Made by a program: the position numbers and the translations under genes | Shown here: positions 16,224 through 23,890 of the stretch, piece after piece | How the letters are laid out: each line of letters opens with the position of its first letter | Position numbering within the stretch: position 1 is the first letter of the stretch | NCBI GenBank assembly: GCA_014653385.1 | Contig: JACWER010000001.1 | Location: forward strand, 1-64,000 | DNA: 64,000 nt | Origin: Pelagibacterales bacterium SAG-MED50 | GTDB taxonomy: Bacteria > Pseudomonadota > Alphaproteobacteria > Pelagibacterales > Pelagibacteraceae | Direction: 5' to 3' | The notes under the pieces: generated by a model | What the model was told of the DNA's origin: nothing | The model's input: only the letters and a program-made list of their open reading frames with translations | The model's database searches: none

Positions 16224-17246
16224 TTATGATTTAACTAGAGAAGTTTGTAACTCTTTGTTAGTTATATATCCTTTTATATCACCAGCTGAATCTACAACTT
16301 CTACAACAACATCTTTTAAAACAATCTTAGGTAAAAATTCCTCTAAAAATTCATCTTCATGTACTTTCAATCTATTATCTCCAGAAGGCTTTCCTTCTTT
16401 AGCATCGGTCATAATCACTTTTGCCTTCAGTACCTTTGCTCTATTTACATCTTTTACAAACGCAGCAACATAATCGTCTGCTGGATTCATTACGATATCA
16501 ACTGGAGTTCCAACTTGAACTAATTTACCAGCATTTAAAATTGCAATATGATTACCAAGTCTTAACGACTCATCTAAATCATGCGTTATAAAGACTATTG
16601 TTTTTTTTAATTCTGACTGAAGAGAAAGTAATTGTTTTTGCATATCACTTCTTATTAAAGGATCTAAAGCACTAAAGGCTTCATCCATCAACATAATATC
16701 AGAGTCTGTTGCTAAAGCTCTAGCAAGGCCAACTCTTTGTTGCATTCCTCCTGATAGTTGGTTTGGATATTGATTTTCAAAACCATTTAATCCAACTGCT
16801 TCAATTTTTTCCATAGATATTTTATCTCTTTCATCTTGAGATATGTTTCTCATTTCAAGCCCGTAAGCAACATTTTGAATTACAGTTTTATGAGGAAAAA
16901 GACCAAATCTTTGAAACACCATACTCATTTTGCGTCTTCTAAATTCAATTAATTCTTGCTTATTTAGTGACATAACATTTGTGCCTTCAACTAAAATTTC
17001 TCCTGATGTAGGTTCTATTAATCTATTAAGGTGTCTTATTAGAGTAGATTTTCCTGAACCAGACAACCCCATACAAACAAAGGTTTCTCCTTCTTCAATT
17101 TTTAAAGAGACATTATCTAGGCCGACAGTATGCCCCGTATTTTCTAAGACTTCGTCCTTAGTCGCACCGTCTTTAACCATTTGTAAAATTGATTGAGGCT
17201 TATTACCAAAGATTTTATAGATGTTGTTAATTTCTATTTTAGACAT
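16224..17246 (-). CDS. proV: Glycine betaine/carnitine-type ABC transporter ATPase
   Basis: A 340-residue ProV/OpuAA-type ATPase. I chose the ATG at 17246 (MSKIEINNIYKIFG), which aligns with the normal family start; an upstream TTG at 17309 would add an unusual hydrophobic leader. Walker A is GLSGSGKST, the signature LSGGMQQR and Walker B IMLMDEAFSALD. The C-terminal 75 residues contain one CBS-like unit (VVEVVDSAGDIKGYITNKEL), as in ProV proteins that sense ionic strength. It is separated from its likely partners ProW and ProX by two genes and lies opposite the dioxygenase gene, an unusual split of this transporter. Confidence 0.9.
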   Translation of the reverse strand: MSKIEINNIYKIFGNKPQSILQMVKDGATKDEVLENTGHTVGLDNVSLKIEEGETFVCMGLSGSGKSTLIRHLNRLIEPTSGEILVEGTNVMSLNKQELIEFRRRKMSMVFQRFGLFPHKTVIQNVAYGLEMRNISQDERDKISMEKIEAVGLNGFENQYPNQLSGGMQQRVGLARALATDSDIMLMDEAFSALDPLIRSDMQKQLLSLQSELKKTIVFITHDLDESLRLGNHIAILNAGKLVQVGTPVDIVMNPADDYVAAFVKDVNRAKVLKAKVIMTDAKEGKPSGDNRLKVHEDEFLEEFLPKIVLKDVVVEVVDSAGDIKGYITNKELQTSLVKS

Positions 17247-17321
17247 TTTTTGTAGTGAACTTGTAACAAAACTGAAAAATTTATTAAAGGAAAGAAATAA
17301 TTTATTCAACTTTTAATTGCA

Positions 17322-17327
17322 TTGACA
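17322..17327 (+). promoter_or_regulatory. Consensus -35 box upstream of the dioxygenase gene
   Basis: An exact TTGACA is followed 16 bases later by a weak TAATCA. The predicted transcription start would fall at or within a few bases of the ATG at 17357, which has no Shine-Dalgarno. If used, this promoter would make a leaderless or nearly leaderless mRNA. Confidence 0.45.
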
Positions 17328-17356
17328 AACTTCAGTGAGTAAATAATCATCTATAT

Positions 17357-18481
17357 ATGGCTCAAATAGAAAAAATTGAAAAAGATAGATCAGATCTTAA
17401 AATTAAGTGGAGTGACGGAGAAGAAAGCAAATTCAATTATATGTGGCTTAGAGACAATTGTCCTACGGCTCATGATAAAGACTCACATCACAGAATGTTT
17501 AATATTTTAGATATATCAAAAGATTTATCTGTAAAAGATTTTAAAATTGATGAGTCTGGATCACTTCAAGTTCAATGGAGTGAAGGGGATCACACCAGTT
17601 ATTACGATCCAAGCTGGCTTAGAAAGAATTGTTATACATTAAAAAATAAATCTAAATATGTTTCTCCTTACAGTTTGTGGAACAAAGATCTTAAGAACGA
17701 ATTTGATTTAATTTGTATAGAGCATGATGAAATCTTAGACACTGACGAAGGCTTAATTAAATGGTTAGAACTTTTGCATCACAAGGGTATTGCAATTGTT
17801 AAAAATGCACCGGTTGAAAAAAAATCTGCTTTTCCTCTTTTAAATAGAATAAGCCATATAAGAGAAACTTTTTTTAAAACACCGTTTGAAGTAATAAATA
17901 TTCCAAAACCAAATAATTCAGCTTATACAGCGCATGCACTCAGAAATCATATGGATTTACCGTGGTTCGAACTTCCACCAGGATACCAATTTCTTCATTG
18001 TTTAATTAACTCTGCAACTGGAGGAGACTCATCAGCAGTTGATGGGTTTGCTGTTGCAGATTATTTAAAGAATAATGAAAATGAAATCTTTGAAACTTTA
18101 GTTAATGTTCCTCTAAAATTCAGAGACATGGATTACACACAAGAATCTCATAGAAATTTTCATGCACCCGCAATAAGTTTAACCAAAGATGGAGATTTTC
18201 ACGACATTAGGTTTAGTGTAGCAACAATGGATGTACTTGATTGCCACCCTGATGTTATGGAAAAAGTTTACAAAGCCCATCATAGATTTGGAAATCTGCT
18301 ACATGATGAAAGATTTCAAGTAAACTTTCGATTAGGGCCAGGTGATATTTATTCATTCAATAACAGACGAATATTACACGGAAGAACAGCATTTAATCCA
18401 AATTCGGGACATAGACATTTGCAAGGTTATTATATGGACCGTGATGAAATTATAGGAAGATTAAACTATTTAAAAAAATAA
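17357..18481 (+). CDS. Gamma-butyrobetaine dioxygenase-like Fe(II)/2-oxoglutarate oxygenase
   Basis: A 374-residue enzyme with the two-part architecture of gamma-butyrobetaine and trimethyllysine dioxygenases: an N-terminal small domain (about 1-95) and a TauD-type catalytic core. Iron ligands are His198 and Asp200 (NHMDLPWF) and His341 (ILHGRTAF), with Arg353 a likely 2-oxoglutarate anchor. PPGYQFLHC after the HxD motif is typical of BBOX-type enzymes. In the small domain only Cys35 and His79 of the usual zinc site are evident. It should hydroxylate gamma-butyrobetaine to carnitine, feeding the carnitine dehydrogenase upstream. It is a single plus-strand gene between transporter genes. Another trimethylated substrate is possible. 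Confidence 0.82.
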   Translation: MAQIEKIEKDRSDLKIKWSDGEESKFNYMWLRDNCPTAHDKDSHHRMFNILDISKDLSVKDFKIDESGSLQVQWSEGDHTSYYDPSWLRKNCYTLKNKSKYVSPYSLWNKDLKNEFDLICIEHDEILDTDEGLIKWLELLHHKGIAIVKNAPVEKKSAFPLLNRISHIRETFFKTPFEVINIPKPNNSAYTAHALRNHMDLPWFELPPGYQFLHCLINSATGGDSSAVDGFAVADYLKNNENEIFETLVNVPLKFRDMDYTQESHRNFHAPAISLTKDGDFHDIRFSVATMDVLDCHPDVMEKVYKAHHRFGNLLHDERFQVNFRLGPGDIYSFNNRRILHGRTAFNPNSGHRHLQGYYMDRDEIIGRLNYLKK

Positions 18482-18485
18482 AATT

Positions 18486-19133
18486 TTATAAATTTTCAAA
18501 TATCAAATTATTATCTTTTTTATATTTATTGAATTCTAATTTAGTTTTGATTGTGTAAAAATATGTTTTAATTTTTAAATTTTTTATTTCATTACTTTTT
18601 AGATACGATTTATCTAGTATTAGACAATAAATTTTTTTATCATTTGCTTTTTTTAATATCTTCTTGATACTTGTTGGTGGTGCAAAAGATAATCCAGCCT
18701 TAGTATTTCTATTAATCTTCAATAGGTTGTAAATATTTTTATGTTTGAATGTTATAAACACACATTTTGTGAATTTTGATGTCTCTTTTAAAAGTTTTTT
18801 TAGAAGTGATATTGAAAATAGTGGTTTAATTTCAATAAATAATGGGTATTTATTTTTTGATAATTTTAACATGTCTTTTAATAGTGGAATTGGTTTACCA
18901 AGCTTAGTGCTGATCTCATTAATTTTTGAGTAGTTAAGATTTTTTACACTTAAGTTTTTTTTAAAAACTCTTTTTAATGAGAAATCATGAAAACAAATAA
19001 ATTCTTTATCTTTTGTTGCATGAATATCTGTTTCAATCCCATAATTTTTATTAAAACAATAATTAAAAGATTTAATGCTATTCTCTAATAATCTTTTTTT
19101 AGCTAGACCTCTATGTATTAATAGTTGAGGCAT
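18486..19133 (-). CDS. Glycerophosphodiester phosphodiesterase family protein
   Basis: A 215-residue GDPD-family hydrolase. Motifs are LIHRGLAKKRLLENS (first catalytic His), GIETDIHATKD (metal Glu and Asp), FICFHDFSL (second catalytic His) and LFIEIKP (metal Glu). There is no signal peptide, so it acts in the cytoplasm. The family splits glycerophosphodiesters such as glycerophosphocholine into glycerol-3-phosphate and an alcohol. It lies 17 bases behind the ProW gene on the same strand, linking it to quaternary-amine uptake; choline release from imported glycerophosphocholine is an attractive but unproven role. It is slightly shorter than UgpQ. Confidence 0.85.
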   Translation of the reverse strand: MPQLLIHRGLAKKRLLENSIKSFNYCFNKNYGIETDIHATKDKEFICFHDFSLKRVFKKNLSVKNLNYSKINEISTKLGKPIPLLKDMLKLSKNKYPLFIEIKPLFSISLLKKLLKETSKFTKCVFITFKHKNIYNLLKINRNTKAGLSFAPPTSIKKILKKANDKKIYCLILDKSYLKSNEIKNLKIKTYFYTIKTKLEFNKYKKDNNLIFENL

Positions 19134-19150
19134 GTATAAATTATTAGTAG

Positions 19151-20038
19151 TTATTTTTTAGTTGTTCCCCGATGTCGTTGAATTCTGTTTCCATATTCCT
19201 GGGTAATTCTGTCAAATATTATCGCTAAAGCAACAATTGCTAGACCGTTCATTAAACCTAGAGCTAAGTATTGATTTGAAATTGCCTGTAAAATTGGAAC
19301 ACCAAGTCCTCTAACACCAATCATAGATGCAATCACCACCATTGCTAAAGCCATCATAATCGTTTGGTTTACTCCAGCAAAAATTGTTGGAAGAGATAGT
19401 GGTATTTGAACAGATCTTAATTTTTGCATTGGTGTCGCGCCAAAAGCATCTGCTGCTTCTAAAGTTTCTTTATCTACCTCTCTTATTCCTAAATTTGTTA
19501 ACCTAACAACAGGAGGTAAAGCATAAATACAAACTGCCAATAAGCCTGGTACTTTTCCAATACCCAATAACATTATAATTGGAATTAAGTAAACAAAACT
19601 AGGGATAGTTTGCATCATATCAAGTACTGGTAATATTGTTTTTTCTGCTCTGGCTGATTTTGACATTAAAACACCAATAGGTATTCCAACAACTATACAA
19701 ACTAATGTTGCAACAGATATAATAGCTACAGTTGCCATACAATTTTTCCACATTCCAAAATAACCAATAACTACGAAGCATAAGATAGTACCGATTACTA
19801 ATTTATAATTTCTTGAACCAATCCATGCAAGTAAACCAAAAACGCCAATAACTATTGGCCATGGAGTATTTACTAGTAATTTTTCTAGAAAAATTAAAAA
19901 AGTTAAAAGAGGATCAAAGAAACTCTCTATAGCATCTCCATACTCTCTTGAAAAATTTTTAAAACTGAAATCAATACCTTTTTTTAGCTCTCTTAAAGCA
20001 TCTCTATCCATTACAGGTATTTTATTGAAAAATTCCAT
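19151..20038 (-). CDS. proW: Glycine betaine/carnitine-type ABC transporter permease
   Basis: A 295-residue ProW/OpuAB-type inner-membrane permease. After a hydrophilic N-terminus (about 45 residues, ProW-like) come about six to seven membrane segments. The ATPase-contact EAA loop is ADAFGATPMQKLRSVQIPLS, and the family blocks CIVVGIPIGVLM and MMQTIPSFVYLIPIIMLLGI are present. It follows ProX across a 67-base spacer holding a strong hairpin, which may lower its expression relative to the binding protein. It is followed by the phosphodiesterase gene. Confidence 0.92.
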   Translation of the reverse strand: MEFFNKIPVMDRDALRELKKGIDFSFKNFSREYGDAIESFFDPLLTFLIFLEKLLVNTPWPIVIGVFGLLAWIGSRNYKLVIGTILCFVVIGYFGMWKNCMATVAIISVATLVCIVVGIPIGVLMSKSARAEKTILPVLDMMQTIPSFVYLIPIIMLLGIGKVPGLLAVCIYALPPVVRLTNLGIREVDKETLEAADAFGATPMQKLRSVQIPLSLPTIFAGVNQTIMMALAMVVIASMIGVRGLGVPILQAISNQYLALGLMNGLAIVALAIIFDRITQEYGNRIQRHRGTTKK

Positions 20039-20061
20039 TTTATTTAAATTTTATACTATAA

Positions 20062-20092
20062 AATCGAACCCGTTTAAATAACGGGTTCGATT
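20062..20092 (-). terminator. 13-bp perfect hairpin between proX and proW
   Basis: The arms AATCGAACCCGTT (20062-20074) and AACGGGTTCGATT (20080-20092) pair perfectly around a TAAAT loop. On the minus strand the hairpin lies 13 bases behind the proX stop and 23 bases before the proW start. No clean U-run follows on that strand, so it may act as a partial terminator or as a 3' stabiliser of proX mRNA rather than a full stop. Confidence 0.85.
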
Positions 20093-20105
20093 AATATTTT
20101 ATATA

Positions 20106-21119
20106 TTAAAGTGCAGCTTTGATTTTTTTCTTAGCACTGCCTGAAACCCATTTACCCCAAACATCTTCTTTGGTTTTTAGGAATTCAATTGCAGCATCAG
20201 CACCTTCAGCTTGGTTTTCTCCCATCCAAACTAACATACCATTCATCACTGGACCTGGGTAAGTTCGGTTTTTAAGATAATTCATACCGTCTTTACCTGC
20301 TGTTTTTTTAAAGTTATCTGTTGCAACAGAATAAACTTCAGATTTGACCCATGAAGATTTCAAAGGATTAGCACATTCTTGTTCAGGTTTTGATAAACAG
20401 TTATCCCAGTTATCTTTTCCTGCGTACTCACCCATATCTACAGCTTGCATATTATATTTACCAATTAAAGCAGTTGGTGACCAGTAGTAACCAAACCAGT
20501 TTTCACCTCTTTCAGCAGCTTTTGCTATTGAACCATCAAGTCCAGCAGCAGAACCTGTTTCAACTATCATCCAACCTTTTGCTTCCATTTCCCATGCTCT
20601 GAAATGGTTTCTGTTACTTAATTCACAGTTCCATCCTGGAGGACAAATATGGAAACCACCTTTTGAAGGATCTTCTGGATGTGGAAATAAATCTGGTCTT
20701 TTTAAAATTGCATCTGCAGTTGTTAACTCAGGATGCTTCTCCAAAGTTGCAGGTAATACCCACCAACCTTCACCTAGTCCAGTAATAGGTGCTTTGTTAA
20801 TTGAGTGCAATTTTCCTTCAGATACTGCAGCCTCTAATTCAACTTTAGCAGCATTGGCCCAAAATTCTGGAGCTATATCTGGTTCACCTTTTTCTTGCAT
20901 AGATGTAAATGTTGGCATTGTTGATCCTGGAACTAGTTCAACTTCACAGCCATATCCTTTTTCAAGAATTACTTTATCAACTTCAGCCATAAAGTTTGCT
21001 GAAGCCCAGTTCATATTGGCAATTGTGATCTTTCCACAAGCTGCGTTAGCTACACCAGTAAATAATGTAAAGCTTATTACAGCAAAAGCAGAAAGTATTA
21101 TTTTTTTAATTATTTTCAT
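20106..21119 (-). CDS. proX: Glycine betaine/carnitine-type periplasmic binding protein
   Basis: A 337-residue OpuAC/ProX-type binding protein. The ATG at 21119 gives a clean signal peptide (MKIIKKIILSAFAVISF... ending ANA, mature ACGKITIANMNW) and is preceded by AGAGGA; an in-frame upstream start at 21179 would bury the signal. Aromatic residues typical of a cation-pi cage for a quaternary ammonium are visible in NMNW, GENWFGYYWSP and CPPGWNCE. It is the first gene of the proX-proW-phosphodiesterase unit. With neighbouring carnitine genes, gamma-butyrobetaine or carnitine is as likely a ligand as glycine betaine. Confidence 0.9.
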   Translation of the reverse strand: MKIIKKIILSAFAVISFTLFTGVANAACGKITIANMNWASANFMAEVDKVILEKGYGCEVELVPGSTMPTFTSMQEKGEPDIAPEFWANAAKVELEAAVSEGKLHSINKAPITGLGEGWWVLPATLEKHPELTTADAILKRPDLFPHPEDPSKGGFHICPPGWNCELSNRNHFRAWEMEAKGWMIVETGSAAGLDGSIAKAAERGENWFGYYWSPTALIGKYNMQAVDMGEYAGKDNWDNCLSKPEQECANPLKSSWVKSEVYSVATDNFKKTAGKDGMNYLKNRTYPGPVMNGMLVWMGENQAEGADAAIEFLKTKEDVWGKWVSGSAKKKIKAAL

Positions 21120-21188
21120 GTTTCCTCTTTTCTTCGGTTTATATTTTTTGATCACAACATATTGAGAATAATAAATCAACAGCGGTAA

Positions 21189-21194
21189 ATTATA
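21189..21194 (-). promoter_or_regulatory. Likely -10 box of the proX promoter
   Basis: On the minus strand an exact TATAAT preceded by GTAG lies about 70 bases before the proX start, which predicts an untranslated leader of about 60 bases. The matching -35 is poor (CATTAT at 17-base spacing). The 152-base spacer has no other feature that I can name. Confidence 0.5.
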
Positions 21195-21271
21195 CTACAA
21201 CCTGAAATAGAATAATGTATAGCTTTATTTAATAGTTTAAGCTTAAAGGTCTGAGGAATATTATTTATTTA

Positions 21272-22213
21272 TTAAATCTCATATCCTTTTTCTTCAGGTT
21301 CGTTATCAATTAGCTCTGAAGGAAAGCCAGTTGCTCTAAAATCTATATTATTTGCATCTTCCATTCTTTTTACAATCATTGATGACCAAGCTCTTGAACC
21401 ATATTTTTTTTGACCATCTTTAAATATTTCTACAACTTTTGGAGATATTTCTAGTGGAGCATTAAGTTTCTTTGCAAGATCATCAAAAAGTCCTGTATCT
21501 TTTAATACTAAGTCCATCGTAAAATTAATATTATAAGAGCCATTTAGAATAACCTGACTTTCTGTTTCATGAACAAAAGAGTTTCCAGATGAAACAGCAA
21601 TTCCCTTATAAGCTTTAGCAAGATCTAAATTTGATTTTTTAGCAACAGTCCAAGCTTCACCTAATGCAACTAGATGAACTGAGGCTAAATAATTTGTAAT
21701 TACTTTGAGTATAGTTGCACTTCCTAATTCTCCGGTATGTAACACTTTTCTTCCCATAACAGTTAATGCAGGTAAAATGTTTTCAAATGCATCTCTTTCT
21801 CCACCAACAAAGATAGCAATATTTCCAGTTGCTGCTCTATGGCAACCACCACTTACAGGTCCATCAAGAGGTGAAGCTTTTTTATCTAAAACTTTTTGAC
21901 CAATTCTTTTAATCTCAGCTTCATCGGTAGTACTCATTTCAAGCCAAATTTTATTTTCAGATAGTCCATTAATTACTCCATCTTCACCTTCCATTACTTC
22001 AGCGCATATTTTTGGAGACGGTAGACATGTAATTATTAAATCTACTTGTTCTGCTAATTCTTTTGCAGAATGAACGACTTTTGCTCCTAAATTTTCAAAT
22101 TGTTTTGTTAAATTTTTGTCTAAGTCTCTTACCGTTAAATCAAACTTATTTCTTAACAAACTCTTTGCAAGTTTACATCCAACATTTCCCAAACCAATAA
22201 AACCTATTTTCAT
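21272..22213 (-). CDS. 3-hydroxyisobutyrate dehydrogenase family oxidoreductase
   Basis: A 313-residue beta-hydroxyacid dehydrogenase (MmsB/GarR/GlxR family). It has the Rossmann motif IGFIGLGNVGCKLAKSL at the N-terminus, the substrate-binding SPLDGPVSGGCHRA block and the catalytic lysine in GSATILKVITNYL. The family oxidises 3-hydroxyisobutyrate, tartronate semialdehyde or similar short hydroxy acids; the substrate here is unknown. Its start codon overlaps the stop of the upstream DMT transporter gene by 4 bases (ATGA), so transport and oxidation of one compound may be linked. Confidence 0.87.
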   Translation of the reverse strand: MKIGFIGLGNVGCKLAKSLLRNKFDLTVRDLDKNLTKQFENLGAKVVHSAKELAEQVDLIITCLPSPKICAEVMEGEDGVINGLSENKIWLEMSTTDEAEIKRIGQKVLDKKASPLDGPVSGGCHRAATGNIAIFVGGERDAFENILPALTVMGRKVLHTGELGSATILKVITNYLASVHLVALGEAWTVAKKSNLDLAKAYKGIAVSSGNSFVHETESQVILNGSYNINFTMDLVLKDTGLFDDLAKKLNAPLEISPKVVEIFKDGQKKYGSRAWSSMIVKRMEDANNIDFRATGFPSELIDNEPEEKGYEI

Positions 22214-23082
22214 TCTTTAACCTCTTTTTTTTTATTTTTAGTAAATACAATTAAGATTACTCCAACTATAATTAATGCTCCACCAGTATACAATTCTTGT
22301 GTTGGTTTTTCCCCTAAAAGAAATATTGCAGCCAATAATCCTGTCGGCGGAATACCCATTGTGACTATTGGTAGAACTTTATAAAGTGGATTATTTTTTA
22401 ATACATAATAAAAACAACCATAAGTTATTGGTTGCATTATAAAGCCAATATAAATTGCAATAATCCAATGATCAAATTTTGCATTTGATAAATAATTAAT
22501 AGTATTTCCGTCTAGTATAACAGATAAGAATATTAAAATTGGACCAGAAAATAAAGCTAGCCAAGCAACTAGTGCTAATGGGTTTAATTCTTTACTTAAT
22601 GGTTTTACAAGGACTTGTCCTAGAGCCCATGTTGCAGACCCCAAAATAGTAAGACTAATTCCAATAATTTTTCCATCTAAATTTGGAGATCCAGTTAAGA
22701 TATAAACCCCAATAAATGCAATACCAATTCCTATTAAAGCTCTTATGGTTGGTTTTTCTTTAAGCATGAAGTATGCAAGGATTACACCAAATGGCACTTC
22801 TGTTTGAACTATTAAAACTGCTGCAGAGGCATCTATTAAATCTAAACCAGAATAGGTAATACTGTATTGCAGTGTATTAGCTATAAAAGATACGATAAAA
22901 ATTTTTTTTAAATATCCCCAAGGTATGGGAAACCACCAAATCAAAATAGAGGCTGCAAACATAAAACGTAAACCCATTAACAATATTGGAGGAAAAGATT
23001 CAAAAGCAGGTTTTGCAATAACAAAACCAAAGCCTAAAAATATAGGTACCAAAGATGCAACAAAGGTATCTTTTATATTCAT
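22210..23082 (-). CDS. EamA-family drug/metabolite (DMT) transporter
   Basis: A 290-residue inner-membrane protein with about ten membrane segments in two EamA repeats. It opens with DTFVASLVPIFLGFGFVIAKPAFESFPP, and the second repeat begins near GKIIGISLTILGSATWALGQ. A basic KKKEVKE tail is cytoplasmic. The family usually exports amino acids or small metabolites, but some members import. It diverges from the racemase-like gene across 61 bases and is translationally coupled to the dehydrogenase gene downstream. The substrate is unknown. Confidence 0.87.
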   Translation of the reverse strand: MNIKDTFVASLVPIFLGFGFVIAKPAFESFPPILLMGLRFMFAASILIWWFPIPWGYLKKIFIVSFIANTLQYSITYSGLDLIDASAAVLIVQTEVPFGVILAYFMLKEKPTIRALIGIGIAFIGVYILTGSPNLDGKIIGISLTILGSATWALGQVLVKPLSKELNPLALVAWLALFSGPILIFLSVILDGNTINYLSNAKFDHWIIAIYIGFIMQPITYGCFYYVLKNNPLYKVLPIVTMGIPPTGLLAAIFLLGEKPTQELYTGGALIIVGVILIVFTKNKKKEVKE

Positions 23083-23143
23083 TTCGTTATTTTTAATGTT
23101 AATGATTATTAAAAAACTTATGATATATTCACTTTTTTAAAAT

Positions 23144-23890
23144 ATGAATTCAACAAAAATAGATCCTAAGTATATTTCTAAATCAAATCCAAGAGTTGGC
23201 CTCATCGCACTTGCAAGTGACTTCATGATTGAAAGAGACTTTATTAATGTCATTAAAGACCGTAATATAGACTTTTTTGTAAACCGTATTGAGTGTTACA
23301 ATCCATTAACTAGAGAAAATCTCATTAAGATGTCAAACAAAGTGACTGAGGTTACAAAAGATATTTTACCAGACCAAGACATAGATTGTGTAGTTTATGG
23401 ATGCACCTCAGGAACTATAGCTGCAGGATATAAATCGATAGAACAAAAGATAAAATTAGCAAAACCTATGGCAGATGTTACTACGCCTAGTTCAGCAGCA
23501 ATCAAAGCTCTAAAAAAATTGAATATTAATAAAGTTTGCCTGTTTACTCCTTACAGTAAAAAACTTAATGATGAGGTTTTAGAATATTTCAAAAGTGAAG
23601 GTTTTGAAATTACCTCAAACGCTTATTTTGATATAGAAGCAGATTATGACATTGGTAAAGTTGATCAAAATTATTTATCTGAAGTTTTATCTAAGATAGA
23701 TATGAATGGCGCGGAAGCTTTGTTCGTTTCGTGTACAGCTTTGCCAGTTTTAGCAATAATCGATGAGTTAGAAAAAAAATTAAATACTACTGTTTTATCT
23801 AGCAACCAGGCTTTGATTTGGGACACACTTGTAAAAATAAATAAAAATAATTCTGTGAAAGGATTTGGAAAGCTGTTCCAAACTAATTGA
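23144..23890 (+). CDS. Asp/Glu racemase superfamily protein, maleate isomerase-like
   Basis: A 248-residue two-domain cofactor-independent enzyme. The two catalytic cysteines of the superfamily are in place: Cys87 in VVYGCTSGTIAAG and Cys197 in FVSCTALPVL. The pattern is closest to maleate cis-trans isomerase and arylmalonate decarboxylase. Its stop overlaps the start of the M24 gene (TGATG), so both act in one pathway. In other bacteria a gene of this family is found beside ectoine hydrolase genes, which fits the neighbour. The product should be a racemised or isomerised small acid; its identity is not clear. Confidence 0.83.
   Translation: MNSTKIDPKYISKSNPRVGLIALASDFMIERDFINVIKDRNIDFFVNRIECYNPLTRENLIKMSNKVTEVTKDILPDQDIDCVVYGCTSGTIAAGYKSIEQKIKLAKPMADVTTPSSAAIKALKKLNINKVCLFTPYSKKLNDEVLEYFKSEGFEITSNAYFDIEADYDIGKVDQNYLSEVLSKIDMNGAEALFVSCTALPVLAIIDELEKKLNTTVLSSNQALIWDTLVKINKNNSVKGFGKLFQTN

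Noticed and set aside
17247-17309. N-terminal extension of the ProV-like protein from a TTG at 17309
   Set aside because: The added residues are hydrophobic and not shared by ProV proteins, while the ATG at 17246 begins exactly at the usual family start.
20794-21165. Long open frame opposite the proX gene (and similar ones opposite the PotD, thiolase and ThDP genes)
   Set aside because: It mirrors a well-supported gene, has no ribosome binding site and no recognisable domain; in AT-rich coding DNA, long antisense frames arise from codon bias.
21240-21271. A terminator between the hydroxyisobutyrate-dehydrogenase-like gene and proX
   Set aside because: No stem of more than about five pairs is visible there; transcription may simply run on into the proX spacer.
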